NCBI RefSeq assembly: GCF_000688415.1
Contig: NZ_JIAH01000005.1
Location: 1 to 64,000 of the forward strand
Direction of reading: 5' to 3'
Length of the DNA stretch: 64,000 nt
Source of the DNA: Corynebacterium pseudodiphtheriticum DSM 44287
GTDB taxonomy: Bacteria; Actinomycetota; Actinomycetes; Mycobacteriales; Mycobacteriaceae
Shown in pieces: positions 52,401 to 61,462 of the stretch (positions are counted from its first letter, which is position 1; each line of letters begins with the position of its first letter). The translations under genes were made by a program, and so were the position numbers. The notes under the pieces were generated by a model. It searched no databases, was not told the DNA's origin, and saw only the letters and a program-made list of their open reading frames with translations.

Positions 52401-54427
52401 CACGCTTTAAGAAGCAACGGTATTGGACGAATGCCCGCCCGAGTGCCGGTGTTGCCGGGTTGCCGGGCACCCGGGTGAATTTGCCGGATGGGCGCACCGC
52501 GTTTTCTGTGGATGCTGATCAGGTGCCTTCGGCGCTGGCGTTGCTGGAAGCAGCTGCCGAGGCGATGCAGCCGGGCGCGCAGCTGGTGGCGGTGGAAGAA
52601 CCGCGCACGTTGCCGGCCCAGGGTGAGTTGACGACGATCGCCCAGCGCAATGTCGGTGGTGTGGCGTTGACTGTGCACGATATGACCGCGGGCGTTGTGG
52701 TTGCGGAAGGTTTTGCTACTACGTTGGCGCTTGCCGACGGCGGTGTTGGTGCACACGCGCAATCGCAGAATTTGGGTGTGGCGCCGATTCCAGAATCACC
52801 GCTGGCTGCTGGTGTACCCGGTGCCGAAGGTGCAGCCGGTGCCGCCGCGGCCGGAAACAACCTGGGCATGCCTGGCGCGGATTCGGGGGTGCGTTGGGAT
52901 CCGGAGGCCGAAACCGTCGAGGAGCGTCTGCGCTTAATTGTTTCTGAGTCCATGGGCTACGACGCAGAAGACCTGCCTGGTGAGTTGCCGCTGATTGACC
53001 TGGGGTTGGATTCGCTGATGGGCATGCGGATTAAGAACCGCGTGGAAAATGATTTCCAAATTCCGCCGCTGCAGGTGCAGGCTTTGCGTGATGCGTCGGT
53101 GGCGGATGTCGTGGCGATGGTCAACCAGGCCGTTGCGGAGAAGCATGGCTCTGCTGGCCCAACACCGGAAAACGGTGCTGCAGTGCGGGATGACCAGAGC
53201 TCCTCTGCGAAGAGCTCCGCCGAGCAAAGCTCTGCCGATCAGCCAGAGCAGGCCCAGCAGCCCGAACAGTCCTATGCCACGCAGACAGAAGGAGTCGGCG
53301 TGGCGCCACGTGATGCCGCTGAGCGCCTGGTGTTTGCTACCTGGGCTAGTTTGACTGGTCGCGCGGCCACTGGTGTCACCAGCACGTTGCCGGAAATCAG
53401 CGGCGAAGTCGCCGACAAAATTGCCGAGCGCTTGAGTGAGCGCAGTGGCATGAACATCGGGGCCGAGCTCGTCGGCAAGGCAGAAAACCTGGAAGAAATC
53501 GCCAACGTGGTGCGCGAAGGCCTGGAAACCGACGTCGAAGGCAATATTCGGGTGCTGCGTGAGGGCAGCGCCGAAGCGCCGGTGGTGTTCATGTTCCACC
53601 CGGCCGGTGGTAGTTCGGTGGTGTACCAGCCGCTGGCGCGCCGCTTGCCGCAGGAGGTTTCGGTCTATGGCGTGGAGCGGCGTGAAGGTAGCTTGGAAGA
53701 GCGCGTGGCGGATTACCTGGGCGATATCCGCAAGTATGCGAAGGGACGCCCTGTCATCCTGGGCGGCTGGTCCTTTGGTGGAGCGTTGGCGTATGAGGCG
53801 GCTTCGCAGTTGCTTGCCGACGCTGGTAACGCTGTCAATGCTGATAACGCCGACAACTCCACCCACGGCATTGACCTCGCCTATATTGCGTTGTTGGATA
53901 CCACCCAGCCGTCTGAGCCGATTCCGGACACCTTGGATGAGACCAAGGCCCGCTGGGAGCGCTACGCCGCATTCGCGGAGCGCACCTATGGCTTGGACTT
54001 TCCGGTACCGTACGAGCTGCTCGAAACGGCCGGCGAGGAAGCCTTGATGCAGATGCTGGAGCAGTTCCTGGCTAGCTCCGATGCTTCTGAACACGGGCTA
54101 TCCGCGGGAGTTTTGGAACACCAGCGCGCCAGCTTCGTGGACAACATGATCCTGGGCAAGCTCGATTTTGCGCGCTGGGCTGATGTGGACCTGCCGGTGC
54201 TGTTGTTCCGCGCGGAACGTATGCATGATGGTGCAATTGAATTGGAGCCACGCTACGCCGATATTGATCCGGATGGCGGCTGGGGTGCTATCGTCGATGA
54301 GTTAGAGATCGTTCAGCTGCCGGGTGATCACCTGGCGGTGCCGGATGAGCCAGCGATTGGCATCGTCGCAGAGCACATGGACCGTTGGATGAAGAGCAAG
54401 ATCCCCGCTGCACGGGAGGAGCACTAG
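49415..54427 (+). CDS. pks13: Polyketide synthase Pks13 (mycolate condensase)
   Basis: The 1,670-residue enzyme condenses the FadD32-activated acid and a carboxyacyl-CoA to the mycolate beta-ketoester. The domain order is visible: N-terminal ACP (Ser38 in GLSSRD), ketosynthase (Cys279 in DTACSSS, plus ETHGTGT and SNIGHSE His motifs), acyltransferase (Ser741 in GMSMGE), C-terminal ACP (Ser1200 in GLDSLM) and thioesterase (Ser1453 in GWSFGG). A linker rich in Ala/Gly/Pro and Gln/Glu joins the AT, ACP and TE parts. The start abuts the fadD32 stop. Confidence 0.96.
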   Translation: MTVEQLKSWLTEWVVKVTDLPVEEVSENKPLEALGLSSRDAVILSGELETLLDTRLDPTIAYEYPTIASLAQRLVDGPAEDSARAGAAQQSYERADVAGVGNGAHGGYGGDIAIVGMSARFPQADGLDEYWKLLAEGRTATGELPLGRWSEYQSDPVMSEKMGKINLTGGYLDDIASFDPEFFGLSPIEATNMDPQQRIMLELTWHALENAHLPANELKGKPVGVFMGSSNNDYGMLIAADPAEAHPYALTGTSSAVIPNRISYAFDFRGPSLNVDTACSSSLVSVHQAVRELRYGSCDVAIAGGVNILASPFVSTAFGELGVISPSGAIHAFSDDADGFVRADGAGVVVLKRLADAEAAGDEILAVIKGSATNSDGHSNGLTAPNPEAQIDVLRRAYADAGIDPATVDYVETHGTGTILGDPIEASALGAVLGPRRETDTLIGSVKSNIGHSESAAGIASLIKVVLSIQNDTVPPSVNFSEPNRYIDFEKERLEVVEDPREWPSENKIAGISGFGFGGTNAHVVVQKYDAASTAQDAASTVHDGAAGVAVAREAQPRLNSDHVVLPISGLVPSRRRQAAGDLADYLEDAQSNKDFDLQAVARTLAKRNHGRSRAAIVAADAGEAVKRLRKLAEGKAATSAFSGDAPESPGPVFVYSGFGSQHRKMVKDLLEQSPFFAARMAELDEIVDFEGGWSVLELVRDDEQTYNTETAQVAITAIQIALTDLLAQCGARPAAVIGMSMGEIAAAYAAGGLRAEDAMLIACHRARLMGEGENALTGDAQGAMAVVELSAQQISDYAEQEEFAGVEPAVYAGPGMTTVGGPRAAILRLVEKLEEEGKFARALDVKGAGHTSMVEPLLGELEGAIAGIEPAPLHTPLFSSVDKIHHQRGAVVHNEDYWLEMTRQPVYFQDVVTSAFAHGHNTMVEISPNPVALMGMMNTAFSVDKANAKLLKTLKRKEDSANNLVDLLAQLYVLGQPVDFSQLYGSGEYAAVPNTRFKKQRYWTNARPSAGVAGLPGTRVNLPDGRTAFSVDADQVPSALALLEAAAEAMQPGAQLVAVEEPRTLPAQGELTTIAQRNVGGVALTVHDMTAGVVVAEGFATTLALADGGVGAHAQSQNLGVAPIPESPLAAGVPGAEGAAGAAAAGNNLGMPGADSGVRWDPEAETVEERLRLIVSESMGYDAEDLPGELPLIDLGLDSLMGMRIKNRVENDFQIPPLQVQALRDASVADVVAMVNQAVAEKHGSAGPTPENGAAVRDDQSSSAKSSAEQSSADQPEQAQQPEQSYATQTEGVGVAPRDAAERLVFATWASLTGRAATGVTSTLPEISGEVADKIAERLSERSGMNIGAELVGKAENLEEIANVVREGLETDVEGNIRVLREGSAEAPVVFMFHPAGGSSVVYQPLARRLPQEVSVYGVERREGSLEERVADYLGDIRKYAKGRPVILGGWSFGGALAYEAASQLLADAGNAVNADNADNSTHGIDLAYIALLDTTQPSEPIPDTLDETKARWERYAAFAERTYGLDFPVPYELLETAGEEALMQMLEQFLASSDASEHGLSAGVLEHQRASFVDNMILGKLDFARWADVDLPVLLFRAERMHDGAIELEPRYADIDPDGGWGAIVDELEIVQLPGDHLAVPDEPAIGIVAEHMDRWMKSKIPAAREEH

Positions 54428-55972
54428 GTGACTAATACCGCCGAGAAACTCGCTGACCTGCGTCGTCGTTTAGAAAAGGCGCAGGATCCTGGTTCGGAGC
54501 GGGCGCGGGCAAAGCGCGATGAGGCCGGGCGCACCACTCCCCGGCAGCGCATTAATGCTTTGCTTGACGACGGCTCCTTCATGGAGGTTGGCGCGCTGGG
54601 TAAAACCCCGGGCGATGACGATGCGGTGTACTCGGATGGTGTGGTCACTGGGTATGGGCGCATCGGCGGCCGTCCGGTGTGTATCTATGCGCACGATAAG
54701 ACGGTCTATGGCGGTTCCGTTGGTGTGACGTTTGGCCAGAAAGTCACGCAGGTGATGGATATGGCTGCCCGCATCGGCTGCCCGGTGATTGGTATTCAGG
54801 ATTCTGGTGGTGCGCGTATTCAGGACGCGGTGACGTCGCTGGCGATGTATTCCGAGATCGCGCGTCGGCAGATGCCGCTGTCGGGGTATGCGCCGCAGAT
54901 TTCCATCATGTTGGGTAAATCCGCCGGTGGAGCAGTGTATGCCCCGGTGACCACGGATTTTGTCATCGCGGTGGATGGTGAGGCCGAAATGTATGTCACC
55001 GGCCCGGCTGTGATCAAAGAGGTCACCGGCGAGGAAGTCAGCTCCGCGGAACTCGGTGGTGCGCGCCAGCAGGAGCGCAACGGTAACGTGCAGGCCGTTG
55101 TTGACAGCGAAGAAGATGCCTTTGAGCTGGTGCGTGATCTTTTGGATCACCTGCCGTTGACGTGCCATGATCCGGCGCCGTCGTTTTTGGCGCCTAGTGA
55201 CGAGGAAGTCGCGCATACCCCAGAGCTCGATGAGTTTATGCCGGATGACACGAATGCCGGTTACGACATTATTGATGTGCTGAAGTTGCTGGGTGATGAC
55301 GATCAGCTGATTGAGTTGCAGGCAAACTTCGCGCCGAATATGGTCACCGCTTTTGGGCGTATTGATGGTCAGGCGGTGGGTTTTGTGGCGAATAACCCGA
55401 TGCATTTTGCTGGTTGTATCGATGCGGATGCCGCCGATAAGGGCGCGCGGTTTATCCGCATTTGCGATGCCTATAATATTCCGCTGATCTTTGTTGCCGA
55501 TACCCCTGGGTATTTGCCGGGTGTGGAGCAAGAAAAGGCCGGGTTGATTCACCGTGGCGCTGGTTTTGCTTTCGCTTTGGTGGAGGCCACCGTGCCGAAG
55601 ATTTCGTTGGTGGTGCGCAAAGCTTATGGCGGTGCGTACGCGGTGATGGGGTCGAAGAACTTGTCTGGTGATATCAACTTTGCATGGCCGACCGCGCAGA
55701 TTGCGGTGATGGGTGCGGCCGCGGCCGTCGTCATGATCCAGGGCAAGCAGCTGGAGCAAACCCCGCCGGAACAGCGTGGTTACATGAAGAAAGTGTTCAT
55801 GGACTTTTACGACGAGAATATGACTTCGCCATATGTGGCTGCTGAGCGCGGCTATATTGATGCCATGATCCAGCCTTCGGAGACCCGGTTGAAGCTGCGG
55901 CAAGCGCTACGCCAGTTGGCGACTAAGCACGTGGAAGACTTGCCGAAAAAACACCCGATCGCGCCTATGTAG
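54428..55972 (+). CDS. accD3: Acyl-CoA carboxylase beta subunit (mycolate type)
   Basis: The 514-residue carboxyltransferase subunit supplies the carboxylated acyl-CoA for Pks13. It shows the two crotonase-like halves and the acyl-CoA-binding SGGARIQDAV and GGAYAVMGSKNLSGD motifs. The GTG start abuts the pks13 stop. C. glutamicum calls this gene accD3 and mycobacteria call it accD4. It needs a separate biotinylated alpha subunit. Its end overlaps a convergent small gene by 8 bases. Confidence 0.94.
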   Translation: MTNTAEKLADLRRRLEKAQDPGSERARAKRDEAGRTTPRQRINALLDDGSFMEVGALGKTPGDDDAVYSDGVVTGYGRIGGRPVCIYAHDKTVYGGSVGVTFGQKVTQVMDMAARIGCPVIGIQDSGGARIQDAVTSLAMYSEIARRQMPLSGYAPQISIMLGKSAGGAVYAPVTTDFVIAVDGEAEMYVTGPAVIKEVTGEEVSSAELGGARQQERNGNVQAVVDSEEDAFELVRDLLDHLPLTCHDPAPSFLAPSDEEVAHTPELDEFMPDDTNAGYDIIDVLKLLGDDDQLIELQANFAPNMVTAFGRIDGQAVGFVANNPMHFAGCIDADAADKGARFIRICDAYNIPLIFVADTPGYLPGVEQEKAGLIHRGAGFAFALVEATVPKISLVVRKAYGGAYAVMGSKNLSGDINFAWPTAQIAVMGAAAAVVMIQGKQLEQTPPEQRGYMKKVFMDFYDENMTSPYVAAERGYIDAMIQPSETRLKLRQALRQLATKHVEDLPKKHPIAPM

Positions 55973-56231
55973 GTGGACCGGAGAAAAAGAAGCCGAGTGC
56001 GATAGTAATGATAAGAACTGGTGATAGTGCTGACAGCAATGCAGCGATATACAAGTCGTATTTCTTTGTTTTATGTGCGAGATAACAGTTAAGCGCGCAA
56101 ATTGCGGCTATCGCTGTACCGGTAATAGCCACTGAGGGCCACCACCAGTCTTGACCAATGGTCCATAGCAAATAGCTACCGACAAAGGCGGCAATTGTTG
56201 CACCCCAGCCTAGTAAACGCGCAGGTTTCAC
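55965..56231 (-). CDS. Small three-helix membrane protein, unknown
   Basis: The 88-residue protein has three hydrophobic segments (LLGWGATIAAFVGSYLLW, WWWPSVAITGTAIAAICAL, YIAALLSALSPVLIITIALGFFF) and no known motif. The GTG at 56231 is favoured: gggaggtg stands 7 bases upstream and it overlaps the stop of the gene before it (GTGA). A GTG at 56240 is in frame too. It forms an operon with the next gene. Confidence 0.6.
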   Translation of the reverse strand: MKPARLLGWGATIAAFVGSYLLWTIGQDWWWPSVAITGTAIAAICALNCYLAHKTKKYDLYIAALLSALSPVLIITIALGFFFSGPPT

Positions 56232-56461
56232 TTGTGACACCTCCCGGTGATTGACTTAGTAAAACTTTTCCTAGCTTTGCTCATCAATCGAGATGATAAT
56301 ATTCCTGCAGAGCCTGCCAGCATAATTAGTGCGCTGGTGAATCCTTTCGTGTGTCCAGTTGCTATAGAAACTACGACAATAAAAAAGGATACGCAGCATA
56401 GGCCTAGCATTGCCCATGTTGCACCATGAATTTTGTTCTGTTTATCCACATCAGTACTCAT
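56228..56461 (-). CDS. Small two-helix membrane protein, unknown
   Basis: The 77-residue protein has two hydrophobic segments (WAMLGLCCVSFFIVVVSIA and LIMLAGSAGILSSRLM) and a basic C-terminus (SKARKSFTKSITGRCHK). The ATG at 56461 has aaggtgat before it; an ATG at 56470 is in frame. It overlaps the next gene by four bases, indicating coupled translation. The function is unknown. The remaining 297 bp to rarD hold nothing I can call except the TACGGT box 6 bases before the rarD start. Confidence 0.55.
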   Translation of the reverse strand: MSTDVDKQNKIHGATWAMLGLCCVSFFIVVVSIATGHTKGFTSALIMLAGSAGILSSRLMSKARKSFTKSITGRCHK

Positions 56462-56758
56462 GATCATCACCTTGGTCTAATCTAGCGGCCCTGTGAGTCT
56501 GCACCTTTGTCTAGCGTAAGTCTCGCAGAACCTCCGTTCTCTAGCAATACCACCTGAGTTTGAATCCTGTTTTGTATAGGGATGCTAATCCGTTTCGAAG
56601 GGATATGCTGTGATTTACTGTTAAAGTTTTTATTTCCGAAGAGTGCGGTGCATAAAAAAGATGAAAGCCTGTGGATCGTCTCTGGAAATATCCTCGTGTT
56701 GTGGCAGTCTTCGCTCAGCTAGTCTTCGGCCAGATTAATTCCCGGCTACGGTAGTGGA

Positions 56759-57727
56759 ATGCAATATATCGTCGCCGCTTATGTGCTGTGGGGTGTGTTT
56801 CCCGCGTTCTTCCCACTGTTGGATCCTGCCAGCCCGCTCGAGATTCTGGCGCATCGCATCATATGGACTGCGGTGTTGATGGTGGGAATTTTGCTGGTAA
56901 CCGGTCGGTGGCGCGAAATCTATGAGGTGCGCCCGGCTACCTGGTGGCGTTTGGCTGCTGCTGGCGTGGTGATCACCGTGAACTGGGGTACTTATGTCTT
57001 GGCGGTGATGAATGATCACGTCGCTGATGCCTCACTGGGCTATTACATGAACCCGTTGGTTTCGGTGGCTCTTGGCGTGTTGATTTTGCGCGAGCACCTA
57101 CGCCGCTGGCAGATGGTGGCAGTGGCTATCGCGGCCGTAGCCGTGGTGTATCTGACGTTCCTGAGCGGCCAGCCACCAGTGATCGCGCTGGCGTTGGCAT
57201 TCAGCTTTGGTACCTATGGCCTGCTGAAAAAGAAAGTCGCCGTGTCCGCGTTTTTCTCCGTCGGGGCAGAAACGATGATCATGCTGCCGCTCGCGCTGGG
57301 CTATGTGGCATATATCAGCGTGAGCCCAGAGCAACAATCAACTTTCACCAGTGAAGGCTGGGGACACACCCTGCTGATGATGTCGTGTGGTCTGGTCACC
57401 GCCACCCCGCTGTTGTTTTATGCCCGCGGTGCACACATGCTGCCGCTGTCGACGATCGGCATGTTGCAGTACCTTACCCCAACGATTCTGATGTTGTGGG
57501 CGCTGTTTATTACGCAAGAACCGATGTCGCAGCAGCGCTGGATCGGCTTCATCATCATTTGGGTCGCGGTGGCGGTGTATGTCGCTGATTTGGTGCGGAT
57601 GCGTCGACACAGCAGGCGGGAGCAGCGCCGACAAACGGTATCATTTGCGGGAACCGGCCAGCGCGAAGGCAGCGCGCCAACCGAACATGAACAGTGCGGA
57701 CGTCGCACTGGCGACCAACACGAATGA
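56759..57727 (+). CDS. rarD: RarD-family EamA transporter
   Basis: The 322-residue integral membrane protein has about ten helices in the two EamA repeats and the family's WGTYVLAVMNDHVADASLGYYMNPLV block. RarD homologues are putative permeases; the substrate is unknown. TACGGT 6 bases before the ATG would suit a leaderless mRNA. The last 29 codons (57641–57727) lie inside the convergent DUF3054 gene and look like a runoff tail after a lost stop (RRQTVSFAGTGQREGSAPTE). Confidence 0.88.
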   Translation: MQYIVAAYVLWGVFPAFFPLLDPASPLEILAHRIIWTAVLMVGILLVTGRWREIYEVRPATWWRLAAAGVVITVNWGTYVLAVMNDHVADASLGYYMNPLVSVALGVLILREHLRRWQMVAVAIAAVAVVYLTFLSGQPPVIALALAFSFGTYGLLKKKVAVSAFFSVGAETMIMLPLALGYVAYISVSPEQQSTFTSEGWGHTLLMMSCGLVTATPLLFYARGAHMLPLSTIGMLQYLTPTILMLWALFITQEPMSQQRWIGFIIIWVAVAVYVADLVRMRRHSRREQRRQTVSFAGTGQREGSAPTEHEQCGRRTGDQHE

Positions 57728-58039
57728 CCAGTGCGGCACCGCCCCATTACGCAACGCCCAGATGACCAGCCCGACGATGACGGTGCACAACCACACGATG
57801 GCCGCTCCGCGGCCGTTGCGCGCACCGCTAACCATCGTCAGCGCCGTCGCGCGGGAAAGCAATAACCAGCCAAGACCCAGCCCAATAAGGAATGGCCACA
57901 GCGTGGATAACCAGCCCACGAAAGACAGTGGCATGTCCGCAGACTGGTGGGCAATACGTGCAAGTAAGGCGAAAACTGCCAGCGCGATGGCATCGAAGAT
58001 GATCGGACGGGCAGGTGCGTGGCAGTTAGGCGTCGACAT
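57641..58039 (-). CDS. DUF3054-family membrane protein
   Basis: The 132-residue protein has about four helices (IIFDAIALAVFALLARIAH, LSTLWPFLIGLGLGWLLLS, AAIVWLCTVIVGLVIWALR, SFVLVASATSALFMFGWRAAF) as in DUF3054 proteins, with no known function. It is the last gene of a minus-strand run from the NYN gene. It overlaps the end of rarD by 87 bp on the opposite strand. Confidence 0.82.
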   Translation of the reverse strand: MSTPNCHAPARPIIFDAIALAVFALLARIAHQSADMPLSFVGWLSTLWPFLIGLGLGWLLLSRATALTMVSGARNGRGAAIVWLCTVIVGLVIWALRNGAVPHWSFVLVASATSALFMFGWRAAFALAGSRK

Positions 58040-58044
58040 GCCAT

Positions 58045-59082
58045 TTATTTTACGTCGCTGGTTTCTTCCGAATCAGTCTGGCGCAGCGCGGCATAGGACA
58101 TACCCTTGCGTGCGTAGTAGGCGAAGTAGATGACCCAGCCGATTGCGCTGTAGAAAACGAAGGTGATCAGCCGGTAGACCAACACCGTACCGGTGGCATC
58201 GACGGCCGTCATGCCGGTAGCCACTAGCGCGGTGATAATCGCGATTTCCACGGTGCCGACGCCCGCCGGGGTGATCTGCGCGGAACCCGCCAGCTTGGCG
58301 GTAATAAACGCGACGCTAATGCCCATGATGGTGGTGTGGTCGTCGGCAGGCCAGAACGACGGCATATTACCGGTCACGGCCCAGGCACAAGCCCACAGAG
58401 CAACGGCATCGAAGGCTCGGTTGAAAAACGCCATCAACGTCACCCAGGAAAATTGGCCCAAGTTCAACGACACTTGGTCGAGCTTGTTGACGTGTTTGAC
58501 GAGCTCGTCGGTCTTTTTCCACGGCAGGTTTTTAATCCACCGCCCCACGGTCCGGGTATTGCAGGAAGCCCAGTACAGGCCTCCGCACAGACCCAACATC
58601 AACGCCAGGGATACTACTAATGACCACAACGCCACATCTGCGCCCCAGAAAAATACGCCGGTAAAACCGATCAACACGACCCACAGCGTGGAAATCGCAG
58701 AAGAAAGCACAAAAAACCAGCCGCACAGCACTACGGAAGCCCCCCAAGCGCGCTGCACTTTATACGTCAAGATCGCGGCGAACGCGGGACCGCCGGGAAG
58801 CGTCGTCGACCAGGCATTGGAGGCGAAGACAATGTTGTTGCACTCTTTGAACGAGACGGGCACACCACCGGCGACAAACAATTTGCGCATCACCTCGGCC
58901 ATCGCCAATAGGGAAAACGCAAAGGTGATAAACACGACGACGAGGGGCCAAGGTTGCGCGTGACGAAGGGTGCGGAAACCATCGCTCAAGAAATCTAGCT
59001 CGTCACGGAAGAAAATACCCATGACGACGAGTACTGCTAGGGGCAGTATCCACCGCAGCCATTTGCCTACTGTGCTCTTCAT
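58045..59082 (-). CDS. YbhN/UPF0104-type membrane protein (LPG synthase TM-like)
   Basis: The 345-residue membrane protein has about eight helices and the family's N-A-W-S-x-T-x-P-G-G-P motif (SNAWSTTLPGGPAFAAILTYKV) and PAGVGTVEIAI. It resembles the flippase-like transmembrane part of lysyl-phosphatidylglycerol synthases, without the synthase domain. Such proteins may move or sense lipids. It lies 14 bp after the MmpL transporter gene and is likely co-transcribed. Confidence 0.82.
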   Translation of the reverse strand: MKSTVGKWLRWILPLAVLVVMGIFFRDELDFLSDGFRTLRHAQPWPLVVVFITFAFSLLAMAEVMRKLFVAGGVPVSFKECNNIVFASNAWSTTLPGGPAFAAILTYKVQRAWGASVVLCGWFFVLSSAISTLWVVLIGFTGVFFWGADVALWSLVVSLALMLGLCGGLYWASCNTRTVGRWIKNLPWKKTDELVKHVNKLDQVSLNLGQFSWVTLMAFFNRAFDAVALWACAWAVTGNMPSFWPADDHTTIMGISVAFITAKLAGSAQITPAGVGTVEIAIITALVATGMTAVDATGTVLVYRLITFVFYSAIGWVIYFAYYARKGMSYAALRQTDSEETSDVK

Positions 59083-59096
59083 CGTTGCGGCCCCGT

Positions 59097-61454
59097 CTAT
59101 TTGTCGTTTTCTAGGCGCTTCATGAGCTCCGAGAACGGAATCAGGTCACTGTCTTGGTCGGTGGTGCGTCCGCTGCGAATGGCTTTGGTATCGGCGACGA
59201 CTTCCGACTCATGCAGTTCGCGCGGCTCATCCAGCTCGTACTGTTCCTCGTACTGCTCATAGTCACCGTCCGGGGCAAGGTCGTACTGTTCATGGTCACC
59301 GTTAGGGCCGGAAGTATCCGCCATCCGCCCAGCCGGGACCACGGTTTCTTCGTATGCACCGTGCCCCATGCGTTCATAAATTCGGTGCACGAAGGCCGGT
59401 GCCCACCAGTTGTCTTCGCGCAGCAGGTGCATCACGGCTGGTACGAGGAACATGCGCACGATAGTGGCGTCGAGGAAGAGCGCGAAGATCATGCCGAAGG
59501 CGATGTATTTCATCATCACGATATCGGAGAAGCCGAACGCGCCAGCCACCACAATCATGATCAGCGCGGCGGCCGTAATGATGTGGCCGGTGTGCGCGGT
59601 GCCGTAGTTGATGGCGTCGTCGGTTGACGCTCCACGCTTGCGGGCTTCCACCATGCGCGAAACCAAAAAGACCTCGTAGTCCGTCGACAAGCCATAAATG
59701 ATGGCGATGATCAGAACCAGGATCGGGCTCATCAGTGGGCCCGGCGAGAAATCCAACAGTCCGGAACCAGCGCCGAGGACAAACATGCCGGTCAAAATAC
59801 CCAGGGTGGCGCCTAAGGTCAGCACCGTCATGATGATGGCTTTTGCAGGGATGATCAGCGAGCCGAACACCGCGGCCATCAGCAAGAACGTGGCGACAAT
59901 AACGTACAGCGCCATCCACGGCAGTTTCTCAAACAGCGCTTCGAGTGATTCGACTTCCATAGCCGGGGTACCGCCGACGTAAAGTTCCACGCCTTCCGGT
60001 GCTGTAATCGCGCGGAGTTGTTCGATAACTTCGGCGTTATCTTCGCGGTCTGCAATACCGGCGCTCAACACAGTGGTGCCGTCTATGGTCTGGCTGGACG
60101 GCGCCATGGGGGAGGTCAGCCCTTCGATCTCACGGGCTTGCAAGACGACGTCGACAAGCTGCTGGTTATCGGCCCCCTTGACTACAAGTTTGATGGGCTC
60201 GGTGCGGTGTTCCGGGAATTCCTCGTTGAAGCGATCCTGGGCCTGGCGGGTTTCGTGGCTCGGTGGCAGATAGGTCTCGTTGATGCCGCCGAAGCTGACA
60301 CCCAACAGCGGGATGGTCAGTGCGAGCAGCAGGGCGGTGATGCCGACGGTGAACCAGCGAGCTTTGCTCATGGCCCAGCGTGGAACGCGGTACCAGAAGG
60401 TTTCCTCGATTGGGCGGGAGCGTTTGGTCTTGCGTACCGTCCACTTGTCGATGTTGTGGCCGAGCATGCCGAAAATTGCTGGTAGCACCGTTACCGAAAG
60501 CAGTGCTGCGAGGCCGACGGCGGAAATCGCGCCATAAGCCACGGATTTCAAAAACGCCTGTGGGAAAATCAGCAGGCTGGAAATGGCAACGGCCACCATG
60601 AGTGCGGAAAAGACCACCGTTTGCCCAGCGGTGGCGGTGGTAATCGCAACGGCTGTGCGGGTATCACGGCCTTTATCTAGTTCTTCGCGGAAGCGCGAGA
60701 CCATAAATAGCCCGTAGTCGATGGCCAGGCCTAGGCCCAGCAACGTGACGACGGCCTGCGAAAACACGTTGACCTGGATGAACCCGGCCAATACCGAGAG
60801 AATGCCGATGGAGCCCATGATCGACAGCGCGCCGACGATCAACGGCATAAACGCGGCGACGACGGAACCGAAGACGAACAGCAACAGCAAGCCCACCAGC
60901 GGTAGCGCTGCGCGTTCGGCAACCGAGATATCGTGCGCCATGCCGTCGTCCAAAGCATCAGCAACGGCGGTGGCTCCGGCAACCTCGATATCTAGGCCCT
61001 GGGCGGTTGCGGCGCCGGTGAGATCATCCTGTATGGTACGGAAATCACGCAGAGTTTGCTCGTCGTCACCTGCTAAACCGATGGCCGCGAACGCTACCGA
61101 GCCGTCGTCGGACAGCAAGTTTGGATTGCGCGTATCGAAATAGCTGGTGACTTGCGCGATCTGGTCTGGGTACTGTTCTTGCAGGTAATTCAGGTGGGCG
61201 CGCGCAGCCTCTAAGTTTTCTTGCGGGTTGTCGAACAGCAAGATGACATCGCCGTTGCGGTCCCGCCCGAAGGTCTCGGCCTCAATCTCAGCGGCGGTGG
61301 TCGATGCCGCGCGGGGGTCTTCCCACCCTTCCTGGCTCAGGCGATCGTCGAGCTTGGTGCCAAAAACCGCGAAGACCAGGGCGATAGCCGCGATGATCAG
61401 CAGCGGAATGATCCTGCGATGGGCATAGGAAAACTGCCCCCACCTGAAAAACAT
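59097..61454 (-). CDS. cmpL4: MMPL-family lipid transporter (CmpL/MmpL3-like)
   Basis: The 785-residue transporter has twelve helices in two halves, two extracytoplasmic porter domains, and the proton-relay Asp-Tyr pairs (LGLAIDYGLFMVSRF and YGLSTDYEVFLVSRM). MmpL3/CmpL proteins export trehalose monocorynomycolate for the mycolyl transferases. The neighbourhood near pks13 recalls CmpL4 of C. glutamicum; this is an orthology guess. The cytosolic C-terminus holds an Asp/Glu/Gln/Tyr-rich stretch (GDHEQYDLAPDGDYEQYEEQY). Confidence 0.87.
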   Translation of the reverse strand: MFFRWGQFSYAHRRIIPLLIIAAIALVFAVFGTKLDDRLSQEGWEDPRAASTTAAEIEAETFGRDRNGDVILLFDNPQENLEAARAHLNYLQEQYPDQIAQVTSYFDTRNPNLLSDDGSVAFAAIGLAGDDEQTLRDFRTIQDDLTGAATAQGLDIEVAGATAVADALDDGMAHDISVAERAALPLVGLLLLFVFGSVVAAFMPLIVGALSIMGSIGILSVLAGFIQVNVFSQAVVTLLGLGLAIDYGLFMVSRFREELDKGRDTRTAVAITTATAGQTVVFSALMVAVAISSLLIFPQAFLKSVAYGAISAVGLAALLSVTVLPAIFGMLGHNIDKWTVRKTKRSRPIEETFWYRVPRWAMSKARWFTVGITALLLALTIPLLGVSFGGINETYLPPSHETRQAQDRFNEEFPEHRTEPIKLVVKGADNQQLVDVVLQAREIEGLTSPMAPSSQTIDGTTVLSAGIADREDNAEVIEQLRAITAPEGVELYVGGTPAMEVESLEALFEKLPWMALYVIVATFLLMAAVFGSLIIPAKAIIMTVLTLGATLGILTGMFVLGAGSGLLDFSPGPLMSPILVLIIAIIYGLSTDYEVFLVSRMVEARKRGASTDDAINYGTAHTGHIITAAALIMIVVAGAFGFSDIVMMKYIAFGMIFALFLDATIVRMFLVPAVMHLLREDNWWAPAFVHRIYERMGHGAYEETVVPAGRMADTSGPNGDHEQYDLAPDGDYEQYEEQYELDEPRELHESEVVADTKAIRSGRTTDQDSDLIPFSELMKRLENDK

Positions 61455-61462
61455 GCCGGTTC

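Noticed and set aside
54470-55903. 477-codon open frame antisense to the carboxylase gene
   Set aside because: Its composition (His/Ile/Arg-rich) is the complement of a conserved coding sequence; no start signal is present.
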